From Planctomycetia bacterium (lineage in GTDB: Bacteria; Planctomycetota; UBA1135; GCA-002686595), in NCBI GenBank assembly GCA_005778045.1, contig SXKQ01000110.1, positions 1-27,930 of the forward strand: a DNA stretch of 27,930 bases, read 5' to 3'. Shown one piece after another: positions 21,670-27,930 of the stretch. A model generated the notes under the pieces. That model made no database searches, was not told the DNA's origin, and saw only the letters and a list, made by a program, of their open reading frames with translations. The position numbers and the translations under genes are program-made. How positions within the stretch are numbered: the stretch's first letter is position 1; the number at the start of each line of letters is the position of its first letter.

Positions 21670-23555
21670 GCCGACAGGCCTCGCACGCCGTGACGGCGAC
21701 GCCAGTGCTCGAGCACGAGCAGGCTCCACAGCAAGCGGCCGTGGTCTGCCATTCCCGAGCGATGCTCGGCGAGTCGGGCACGCAGTACGTCGCGCGCGAA
21801 CCACTCCGAAGGCAAACTCTCGATTGCATCCGCCACGCTTGCCCCGAGCGGGCCCGCGATCCAGCGCCGCAGCGGAGTGTCGAAGCCGCGTTTGCGCCCG
21901 TCGAGAATCTCCGATGGCACGCGCGAACGCAGCGCCTCGCGCAGCGCGTGCTTGCCGCGCCCTCCGCGCACCTTCTGGGCCGCGGGCAGCGGTGCGAAGC
22001 GCTCGACGAAGCGGTGGTCGAGGAGCGGCGGTCGAACCTCGAGCGAGGCGCCCATCGAGGCGCGGTCCGCCTTGGCGAGGATCTGGTCGGGCAGGTAGGT
22101 GTGGAAGTCTGCGTACTGCACGCGATAGAGCGGATCGTCGACCTCGACGCGGCTGTACCAGCGGCGGAACTCTGCGGACGGGTCGTGACTCGCGAGCCGG
22201 GCGCCGAGGTCGGGCGCGAGCAGCGCGAGCGCGGCGATGCGTGAAAGCTGGGTCACGCTGTGGAAGTAGGCGTCGGCGGGGTCGCGCGCGACGTTCTCGA
22301 GGAACGTCTTGCCTCGCATCCAGCGCGGCGCCCAGTCCGCCTTTGGGTAGAGCCCTCCGACGGCTCCGGCGAGTGCACGCCCTGGAGCGCCGAGCGCGCG
22401 GCGCACCCGATTCTCGGCGACGTCGTGCACGTAGCGGCGGTACCCGGCAAAGGTCTCGTCCCCGCCATCGCCGGAGAGCGCGACCGTGACGTGGTTGCGA
22501 GCCATGCGAGCGACGAGGTACGTCGGCAGGGTCGACGGGTCTGCGAGCGGCTCATCGAAGATCCACGGCAGGACCTCCGTGGCAAGCTTGGGATCCGGCT
22601 CGAGGATCTCCGTGTGGTGCACGGCGCCGAGGCGCTGCGCGGTGGCGCGCGCGAGGTCGAGCTCGTCGTAGTCCCTGTCGCGGAAGCCGACCGAGCAAGC
22701 GATCACGGGTCGCGACTGGGCGCGTGCCATGCTCGTCACGACCGCGGTACTGTCGATGCCGCCCGACAGGAACGCGCCCAGCGGCACGTCGGCGACGAGT
22801 TCGTCCTTGACCGTTCGGTCGAGCCAGTCGAGGACTTCCTCGTCACTCGTCGGCTCGGCCAGGCGCTGCGTCGGCAGGTCCCAGTACGAGCGCACGACAG
22901 GCTCTCCGCCGGGCTGCCACACGAGCGTGCTCGCCGGTGGCAGGCGTTTCATGCCGGACCATGCGGCATCCTCGCCGCCTGTGTAGCCGAGCACGAGATA
23001 GTCGAGCAGCTTCTCAGGCCGCAGCTCGCGCGCAGTGGTTCCCCACTCGAGCAGCGCCTTTGGCTCGCTGCCCCACACGAGTCCTTCGCTCGTGCGCGCG
23101 TAGTACATGGGCTTGATTCCGAGCCTGTCGCGCCCGAGCACGACCTTGGGGTGCGCGGCGTCGCGGAAGTCGAGCAGGCAGAAGGCATACATGCCGACCA
23201 GCCGCTCGGCGCAGCGCTCGCCGTGCTCCTCGTAGAGGTGCAGCACGACCTCCGAGTCGGAGCGCGTGCGGAAGCGGTGCCCCTTGGCTTCGAGCTCGGC
23301 GCGCAGCTCGACGAAGTTGTAGATCTCGCAGTTGATGGCGAGCGCGATCGTGCCGTCCTCGTTCTCGATCGGCTGGTGACCGCCCGACAGGTCGATGATC
23401 GAGAGCCGGCGGAATCCGACGGCGAGCGAGCCGCGCGTCCAGACGCCTTCGTCGTCAGGTCCCCTGAGCGCGATCGTGCGCGCCATGGCCCGCACGCGCT
23501 CGGGGTCCACGCGCGCCCCGAGGTCGTCGTACGCAACTCCGCACAGGCCGCACAA
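21666..23555 (-). CDS. Asparagine-synthase-type amidotransferase, exosortase-A-associated type
   Basis: 629 residues. The start must be TTG 23555: it alone puts Cys at position 2, the nucleophile of class II glutaminases, giving MCGLCGVAYDD. GGAG stands 9 nt upstream, and the TTG lies 4 bp after the previous stop. The glutaminase domain (2-about 200) has LRGPDDEG, RLSIIDLSGGHQPI and FRTRSDSEV. Its oxyanion-hole motif reads NCEIYNF (75-81) where NGEIYNF is usual. The synthetase domain has the PP-loop LSGGIDS (263-269), SGDGGDETFAGYRRY, and LLDHRFVE. The enzyme would use glutamine and ATP to amidate a carboxyl group. In exopolysaccharide loci (amidotransferase 1 of exosortase-A systems) the target is probably a uronic acid or related sugar rather than free aspartate. 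Confidence 0.94.
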   Translation of the reverse strand: MCGLCGVAYDDLGARVDPERVRAMARTIALRGPDDEGVWTRGSLAVGFRRLSIIDLSGGHQPIENEDGTIALAINCEIYNFVELRAELEAKGHRFRTRSDSEVVLHLYEEHGERCAERLVGMYAFCLLDFRDAAHPKVVLGRDRLGIKPMYYARTSEGLVWGSEPKALLEWGTTARELRPEKLLDYLVLGYTGGEDAAWSGMKRLPPASTLVWQPGGEPVVRSYWDLPTQRLAEPTSDEEVLDWLDRTVKDELVADVPLGAFLSGGIDSTAVVTSMARAQSRPVIACSVGFRDRDYDELDLARATAQRLGAVHHTEILEPDPKLATEVLPWIFDEPLADPSTLPTYLVARMARNHVTVALSGDGGDETFAGYRRYVHDVAENRVRRALGAPGRALAGAVGGLYPKADWAPRWMRGKTFLENVARDPADAYFHSVTQLSRIAALALLAPDLGARLASHDPSAEFRRWYSRVEVDDPLYRVQYADFHTYLPDQILAKADRASMGASLEVRPPLLDHRFVERFAPLPAAQKVRGGRGKHALREALRSRVPSEILDGRKRGFDTPLRRWIAGPLGASVADAIESLPSEWFARDVLRARLAEHRSGMADHGRLLWSLLVLEHWRRRHGVRGLSA

Positions 23556-23559
23556 GGTG

Positions 23560-24930
23560 TCAGCTCCGGATTTCCTGCAGCGTCCCGCGCACGAAGCCGC
23601 TCCGCGGGGCCGAGCGCTGGAAGCCACGCGGCTCGAGCAGCCGCAGCTCGCCACCGTGGCCGCGACGACCGTCCTCGGGCACGAGCCCGTCCATCTCGCG
23701 CATCGCGATGCGCTCAAACGCGAGGATGATCGTCACGAAGTGATAGAAGAGGTCGAACTGCGCGCGGTTGAGGAACGTGCTGCCGACCACGAAGGCCACC
23801 ATGGAGGCCTCGAACATCGTGGTGTACTCGAGGATCCAGCTCGCGTAGTAGGCCTGCTTCGCGCGCTTGCGGATGCGCCACAGGCTCCAGAACGAGAGCA
23901 CGATCAGCAGCATGTACAGACAGAAGGCTGGGATCCCGCACTCCGCCATGATCTGCAGGTACGCGTTGTGCGCTACGCGACGGCCTTCGCTTTCGCTGCC
24001 CGAGGCGTACTGCCAGTAGTTCCACTGGAACATCCCGTAGCCGACCCCGAACACCGGGTTGGACTCGGTCATGTTGAGCGCGGTCTTCCAAGCCGCGAGG
24101 CGCCCCATGGCGGAGCCGTCGGCCTCGAAGTTCTGGATCGTCGAGAGGCGGTCGATGTAGGAACGATCGACGAAGGCGACCGCCACGAGTCCACCGAGCC
24201 CCGCGATCATGAAGCCGGCCACGCGGTTGCTGGAGCGCCAGATGAGTGTCGCGCCAAGGGCGCACAGCGAGAGGAATGCGCCGCGCGAGTGCGTCAGGAT
24301 GATGGTCAGCACCGTCAGCGGGATCATCGCCATGATGCCGCGCCGCAGGATCCTGTTCTTCTCTGCCAGCGCGATCTGGATCAGCAGCGGCAAGCCCATG
24401 CACAAGGCGAGGCCGAAATTGTTGTTGTCCTCGAGCATCCCGCCCGGGCCCTGAAGCACCTTGATGCGGCCCAGCGAGAGCACACCGGAGAGGCCGACCT
24501 TGACGCCGTAGAAGCCGAACGAGAGCGCAATCACCCACATCAGCACGCGCAGGTGCTCGCGCTTGGTCACCACGGCCGCGGTGAACAGCGCGACGCCGAT
24601 GATCTTGCAGTACTCGACGTAGATATTGAGGACCTCGGGGGCGTAGTCGCCTGCCGACACGATCGAGAATCCGACCCAGACCGCGAGCAGGATCATCACG
24701 GTCGAGCGCAGGTCGCGCTCGAGCCAGCGCGAGCCCGGTCGGGCCAGATGCCCTGCGATCGTGACGCCGGCGATGAGGAACGACCAGCGTTGCTCGCGCG
24801 CGAAGCCCCAGCACAGGTCCTGCGTGCGCATGTAGGCGAGCCACGAGAACGAAAGCACGCCGATCAACGGCCGCCGAAAGCACACCGGCAGTAGGGCCAA
24901 GATCACCAGCGAGAAGATGATGTCGCGCAT
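23560..24930 (-). CDS. O-antigen ligase/Wzy-like protein, exosortase-A-associated type
   Basis: 456 residues with about ten to twelve membrane segments. The N-terminus MRDIIFSLVILALLPVCFRR (1-20) followed by PLIGVLSFSWLAYMRTQDLCW closely fits the putative O-glycosylation ligase family linked to exosortase A. A large periplasmic loop in the second half carries FGVGYGMFQWNYW and RRVAHNAYLQIMAECGIPAF. The latter contains the H-N-x-Y/x-L pattern of Wzy/WaaL enzymes. It should join polysaccharide units, or ligate polymer to an acceptor, at the periplasmic face. The ATG at 24930 follows a 76-bp gap that holds a strong hairpin. The last 45 residues are hydrophilic. Its stop is 4 bp before the TTG of the amidotransferase. 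Confidence 0.92.
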   Translation of the reverse strand: MRDIIFSLVILALLPVCFRRPLIGVLSFSWLAYMRTQDLCWGFAREQRWSFLIAGVTIAGHLARPGSRWLERDLRSTVMILLAVWVGFSIVSAGDYAPEVLNIYVEYCKIIGVALFTAAVVTKREHLRVLMWVIALSFGFYGVKVGLSGVLSLGRIKVLQGPGGMLEDNNNFGLALCMGLPLLIQIALAEKNRILRRGIMAMIPLTVLTIILTHSRGAFLSLCALGATLIWRSSNRVAGFMIAGLGGLVAVAFVDRSYIDRLSTIQNFEADGSAMGRLAAWKTALNMTESNPVFGVGYGMFQWNYWQYASGSESEGRRVAHNAYLQIMAECGIPAFCLYMLLIVLSFWSLWRIRKRAKQAYYASWILEYTTMFEASMVAFVVGSTFLNRAQFDLFYHFVTIILAFERIAMREMDGLVPEDGRRGHGGELRLLEPRGFQRSAPRSGFVRGTLQEIRS

Positions 24931-24939
24931 GGCCTAGAA

Positions 24940-24978
24940 CTCGCTCCCGCGGCGGGACCGCGTCCTTCGGGGAGCGAG
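24940..24978 (-). promoter_or_regulatory. Hairpin in the leader of the ligase gene
   Basis: CTCGCTCCC (24940-24948) and GGGAGCGAG (24970-24978) are perfect 9-bp inverted arms around a 21-nt loop that holds a smaller GCGG/CCGC stem. On the coding strand the 3' arm, GGGAGCGAG, is the only ribosome-binding-like sequence and lies 10-18 nt before the ligase ATG. The fold could therefore lower ligase translation relative to the export genes upstream. No U-run follows, so it is not a classical terminator. Confidence 0.45.
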
Positions 24979-25006
24979 GGTGTGGAGCGCGACGGGCACG
25001 TGACCC

Positions 25007-26650
25007 CTAGCGCAGGGCCTCGCGGAGGTCGCCCAGCGCGCGGGCGAGCCCCGTGCCGAGCAACTGCGGACGGTTGTCGAAGGCCCAGGAGACCCACAGG
25101 ATCGAGCCGACCAGCGCGAGCGTCGCCAGCGCGGCGACGGCGCGCCGCGTGCGGTCCTCGCGGCGCTGGGAGCGCGTGCGGACCTCATTGACGATGCCGA
25201 GCACGGGCACCGCGAGGGCGCGACCCGCATCGGCGGCGCCGCGGAAGCCATTGCGTCCGAACTCGGTCGCGAGCGCCCACAGGAATCCGATCCCGAGCCC
25301 GAGCGCTGCGGAGATTGCGATCACGATCGCGCCCGAAGGCGAGCTCGGCTGCGTGGGAGCGCGGGCGAGCTCGGTCACCTCGAACGGGCTGGACGTGCCC
25401 TCGGTGATCTGGTCGACGAAGCGCTTCTGCGCGAGGTACGCCGCGCTGGCCTTCTGGTAGTTGTCGTTGGCGACCGTCGCCTTGGCGTCGAGGTCGCGCA
25501 GTTCCTTGAAGATCTCGACACGCTCGGCGTTCTGGAGCCGCAGCGCCCCGACATCGCGCTCGAGTTGATCCTGCTGGGCCTCCGCCTGCTTGAGGGAGAG
25601 ATCGCGCTGCTGGATGTCGGCGAGCAGCTGGTCGCGCCGCGGGTTGGGCCGGACCGTCGTGCGCAGCTCCGGGGCCGAGGCGCGCGAACGCAGCTGCCCG
25701 GCCTTCTCTTCGAGGATGCGGATCTTGCGTTCGGAGATCTGATACGCGGTGGCGATCTCCTTGTACGGCCGCTGCGCCTCGCGCAGGTCGGCGATCTCCT
25801 CCTCGATGCGCGCGAGCTCGTCGTCAAAGCTGATCCCGCCCGCGAGCGACGAGGCGTCGGCGAGGGTCAGCGGCTCGGACTCGTATTGCTCCTTCATGGC
25901 GGTGATGGCCGCCTTGTCGGTCGTGATCTGGCTCGTCACGTCCGAGAGGCGCACGATCGACTGGTTGAGGCGCGTGTAGACCGGGTCCTCGTCGCGCTGG
26001 CGTCCACCGCCGGGAGCCTGCTGGGTCGCGGAGATGGCGAAGTCCTTTTGGAACTTGGCCGACTCCTCGTTGCGCTTCTTCACTTCCTCAGCCGCTGCCA
26101 CCATGTTGTTGCGCAGCACCTCGAGGTTGCGGACCGCGTCCTTGCGGTAGCGGTCGAGGACCTCCTGCGTGTACGCGTCGCGCAGGCGGTTGAGGAACTG
26201 CTCGGCCCGCTGCGGGTCGTCGCTCTTGTAGGAGATGCTGATCAGGCTCGAACCGCCAGGATTCTTGGAGCCCGCCGGCGTCAGTCCGATGGCGGCGATC
26301 TGCTTGCGCACGAAGTCGTTCTGCTCGGCCGGCGAGAGCGCGGTGTACTCAGGCCACTCGAGCTTCTCGATCACGCGTCGCACGCGCTCGTACTGCTTGA
26401 TCTGCCACGGGGTCGCCGTGACGTCGCGCACGATCGCGGTCGTGTCCATCCCGCCTTGGCCGCTGAAAGGCAGCGGCACGTCGCGCACTTCGAGCGCGGT
26501 GAAGGCGGTGTACTTTTTCGGCACGAGTCCGCTCGCGAGCACGCCGAGCGAGAGCACGACGGCCGCGGGCGCGAGCACTTGTCCGAGCCGTCGGCGCAGG
26601 GCCGACGCGACTTCCATCAACTGGTTCTGGCTCTGGTTGGCGGGCGCCAT
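25007..26650 (-). CDS. Wzz/GNVR chain-length determinant, exosortase-A-associated type
   Basis: 547 residues. The N-terminal membrane segment is at about 26-43. A Wzz-type periplasmic domain follows, with the SYKSDDPQRAEQFLNRLRDAY motif near 150. Two long coiled-coil stretches (about 170-215 and 275-420) come next. The Pro-rich ARAPTQPSSPSG (429-440) runs into the second membrane segment (about 440-463), as in Wzz proteins. It sets polymer length and couples synthesis to the Wza-like exporter. No tyrosine-kinase domain follows, unlike Wzc. The cytoplasmic tail instead carries an extra hydrophobic segment (about 504-523), RRAVAALATLALVGSILWVS, so the C-terminus may return to the periplasm. AGGAG lies 9 nt before the ATG and the export gene ends 12 bp upstream. 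Confidence 0.93.
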   Translation of the reverse strand: MAPANQSQNQLMEVASALRRRLGQVLAPAAVVLSLGVLASGLVPKKYTAFTALEVRDVPLPFSGQGGMDTTAIVRDVTATPWQIKQYERVRRVIEKLEWPEYTALSPAEQNDFVRKQIAAIGLTPAGSKNPGGSSLISISYKSDDPQRAEQFLNRLRDAYTQEVLDRYRKDAVRNLEVLRNNMVAAAEEVKKRNEESAKFQKDFAISATQQAPGGGRQRDEDPVYTRLNQSIVRLSDVTSQITTDKAAITAMKEQYESEPLTLADASSLAGGISFDDELARIEEEIADLREAQRPYKEIATAYQISERKIRILEEKAGQLRSRASAPELRTTVRPNPRRDQLLADIQQRDLSLKQAEAQQDQLERDVGALRLQNAERVEIFKELRDLDAKATVANDNYQKASAAYLAQKRFVDQITEGTSSPFEVTELARAPTQPSSPSGAIVIAISAALGLGIGFLWALATEFGRNGFRGAADAGRALAVPVLGIVNEVRTRSQRREDRTRRAVAALATLALVGSILWVSWAFDNRPQLLGTGLARALGDLREALR

Positions 26651-26662
26651 GGCGACCTGCTC

Positions 26663-27451
26663 CTAGAAGAACCCATTCTGGTCGTTGTTGTTGCGGAAGC
26701 CCCGGCCGCCGAAGCCGCCGCCATTGATGATCCAGATCGAGCTGGCGATGTTGCGCAGCACGTTGGTGATCGGGAACATCAGGTCCGCGAGGAAGTAGCC
26801 GAACTCGGCGATCATCGTCGGCGGCACGTAGATGATGTCGCGCTCGCGCAGCTGGATGTTGTCGGTCGAGTCGCCGTTGCCGTCGAGCATGGCCGAGATG
26901 TTGACCGGGATCACCAGCGGGTCGCGTGGGTCAGCGCGGATCACGCGTGTGCGCGCGAGGTTGGCGGTCTGCGGGTCGGGGTTGGCGTCCATCACGGCAT
27001 CGAACACGGTCAGGTCACCCGGGAACTGCTTGCGGCCCTGACCCGCGATCTCGCCGAAGATGTAGTACACCTTGCCCGCGGTCTGGATGCGCACTTCGAG
27101 CTTGAGCTGCGCGAAGTAGGGTGCGTACTTCTGCGTCAGGAAGGCCTCGAGCTCCGCGCGCGTCTGGCCCGCCAAGTGCACCTCGCCGATCTCGTTCAGC
27201 ACCGCCGTGCCGTCGACCTCGATGCGCACGGTCTGGTTGATCTCCGCGTTGAACGCGTCGCTGATCTGGATCGTGTCCCCGATCGTGACGTAGTTCTGGT
27301 CTTCGGCGTTGCCGGTGTAGCGGTTGCCAAACCCCTTGTCGTTGAGGTACTGCAGCACGCGTTTGTCGGGAGCTGTGCTGCTGCACGCGCTCATCGCGAT
27401 GGCGAGGACGACGAGCAGTGCGTGGAGCCAGAGATTCTTGGCCGTGGTCAT
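26663..27451 (-). CDS. Wza-like polysaccharide export lipoprotein
   Basis: 262 residues from ATG 27451. The signal peptide ends in AMSAC with Cys23 as the lipid site. An in-frame GTG at 27493 would make an unusually long leader, so the ATG is preferred although no ribosome binding site is seen. The Poly_export domain (about 50-124) includes VTIGDTIQI and GEVHLAGQTRAELEAFL. One SLBB-like domain (about 126-190) follows with VYYIFGEIAGQGRKQFPGD, then LRERDIIYVPP. This is shorter than E. coli Wza (about 380 residues), with one SLBB repeat rather than two. The amphipathic stretch 217-242 could supply the outer-membrane helix. The tail is Gly/Asn-rich. The protein should form the outer-membrane exit channel and pair with the chain-length protein encoded 12 bp downstream. 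Confidence 0.92.
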   Translation of the reverse strand: MTTAKNLWLHALLVVLAIAMSACSSTAPDKRVLQYLNDKGFGNRYTGNAEDQNYVTIGDTIQISDAFNAEINQTVRIEVDGTAVLNEIGEVHLAGQTRAELEAFLTQKYAPYFAQLKLEVRIQTAGKVYYIFGEIAGQGRKQFPGDLTVFDAVMDANPDPQTANLARTRVIRADPRDPLVIPVNISAMLDGNGDSTDNIQLRERDIIYVPPTMIAEFGYFLADLMFPITNVLRNIASSIWIINGGGFGGRGFRNNNDQNGFF

Positions 27452-27471
27452 GGGAGACAAGGGGGCTGTTC

Positions 27472-27493
27472 GTGCCCTCGGGGACAGGGGCAC
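27472..27493. repeat. Inverted repeat upstream of the export gene
   Basis: GTGCCC (27472-27477) and GGGCAC (27488-27493) are perfect 6-bp arms around a 10-bp spacer, 21 bp before the export-gene ATG. It could be an operator or leader stem. It lies in the only sizeable gap (93 bp) between the sugar-nucleotide gene and the export genes. Confidence 0.4.
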
Positions 27494-27504
27494 CCCCTAC
27501 CATC

Positions 27505-27521
27505 GGCCCGGGATGGCCCGG
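27505..27521. repeat. Short direct repeat upstream of the export gene
   Basis: GGCCCGG occurs twice (27505-27511 and 27515-27521), 10 bp start to start, so on the same face of the helix. It lies next to the inverted repeat at 27472-27493. Together they make this gap a candidate control region for the polymer export genes. Confidence 0.4.
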
Positions 27522-27544
27522 AGCTTGCGGAGAGGGAGCGCGAC

Positions 27545-27930
27545 CTAGCCGCCATACTGGCGGGTGAGGTAGTCACGGTAGGCACCGTTGCGGACCCTTT
27601 GCAACCACGCAGCGTGAGTTCGGTACCACTCGATCGTGAGCGGCAGTGCCTGCTCGAAGCGGAATCGTGGCTTCCAGCCCACCTCGAGCTCGATCTTGGA
27701 CGCGTCGATGGCGTAGCGTCGATCGTGGCCGGGGCGGTCCTTGACGTAGCGAATCAGACTCTCGGGCTTTCCCAGTTCCGAGAGTACCCGCCGCACGATG
27801 GCGATGTTCTCGTACTCGTTGTGCCCGCCGATGTTGTAGGTCTCGCCGAGCCTGCCGCGTTCGAGGACGGCGAGGATCGCCTCGCAGTGGTCGACGACGT
27901 ACAGCCAGTCGCGAACATTCTTCCCGTCGC
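27545..27930 (-). CDS. rfbB: dTDP-glucose 4,6-dehydratase, C-terminal part
   Basis: The frame is open from the right edge (first full codon at 27928) to a TAG at 27545-27547, giving 127 residues. The visible part is diagnostic of the RfbB/RmlB branch of extended short-chain dehydrogenases: GKNVRDWLYVVDHCEAI near its beginning, then GETYNIGGHNEYENI, and RPGHDRRYAIDASKI followed by ELGWKP-like EVGWKPRF. The enzyme converts dTDP-glucose to dTDP-4-keto-6-deoxyglucose, the precursor of rhamnose and other deoxysugars. The N-terminal Rossmann motif and the catalytic YxxxK lie outside the window. Its position, 93 bp ahead of the export genes on the same strand, suggests it supplies a deoxysugar for this polysaccharide. 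rfbA, rfbC and rfbD would be expected further to the right. Confidence 0.93.
   Translation of the reverse strand, partial: DGKNVRDWLYVVDHCEAILAVLERGRLGETYNIGGHNEYENIAIVRRVLSELGKPESLIRYVKDRPGHDRRYAIDASKIELEVGWKPRFRFEQALPLTIEWYRTHAAWLQRVRNGAYRDYLTRQYGG

Noticed and set aside
22260..23729. Plus-strand open frame of 489 codons over the amidotransferase gene.
   Set aside because: Antisense shadow; the opposite frame has full class II amidotransferase motifs.
1..27930. Search for mobile elements, CRISPR, tRNA or rRNA.
   Set aside because: No transposase, integrase, spaced identical repeats, tRNA cloverleaf or rRNA segment was seen; base composition is even throughout.

Overview
The window is very GC-rich, gene-dense bacterial DNA. 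By eye the third codon positions are almost all G or C, and there is no gap over about 140 bases. No tRNA, rRNA, CRISPR array or insertion sequence was seen. The RpoN N-terminus, an EF-P with Asn at the tip of its modification loop, and exosortase-A-type exopolysaccharide markers together suggest a deep-branching, high-GC Planctomycetota-like organism. That placement is an inference from protein style; no 16S gene is present.

Layout. (1) Positions 1-2059, minus strand: a three-gene signalling operon (FHA-like membrane protein, degenerate GGDEF protein, NtrC-type sigma-54 response regulator cut by the window edge). (2) 2138-5938, plus strand: an unrecognised secreted protein, then rpoN (sigma-54) and efp, closed by a hairpin. 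(3) 6036-8538: an ArnT/PMT-like membrane glycosyltransferase (minus) diverging from a PEGA lipoprotein and a GmhB-like HAD phosphatase (plus). (4) 8526-11540, minus: two adjacent GT2 glycosyltransferases, the downstream one lacking its catalytic aspartates, then a FemAB/GNAT protein of the type found with exosortase A. (5) 11677-18435, plus: a kinase-like protein without its phosphoacceptor His, a sigma-54 activator with a degraded receiver domain, and a 1354-residue membrane-anchored TPR protein. (6) 18442-27930, minus: an exopolysaccharide operon read from the right: dTDP-glucose 4,6-dehydratase (partial), Wza-like export lipoprotein, Wzz-like chain-length protein, O-antigen-ligase-like protein, asparagine-synthase-type amidotransferase, two GT4 glycosyltransferases, polysaccharide deacetylase.

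How it fits together. Regions 4-6 resemble the EPS loci that accompany exosortase A (XrtA/PEP-CTERM) systems. The order kinase-like, sigma-54 regulator, TPR protein parallels prsK-prsR-prsT of those loci, although the exosortase itself and PEP-CTERM substrates are not in this window. Sigma-54 and two of its activators lie within 15 kb of the polysaccharide genes, so sigma-54 control of polysaccharide production or export is a reasonable hypothesis.

The most unusual theme is the number of signalling or catalytic domains that keep their fold but have lost diagnostic residues: GGDEF, FHA, histidine kinase, receiver and one GT2. The asparagine synthase also carries Cys in place of the oxyanion-hole Gly.
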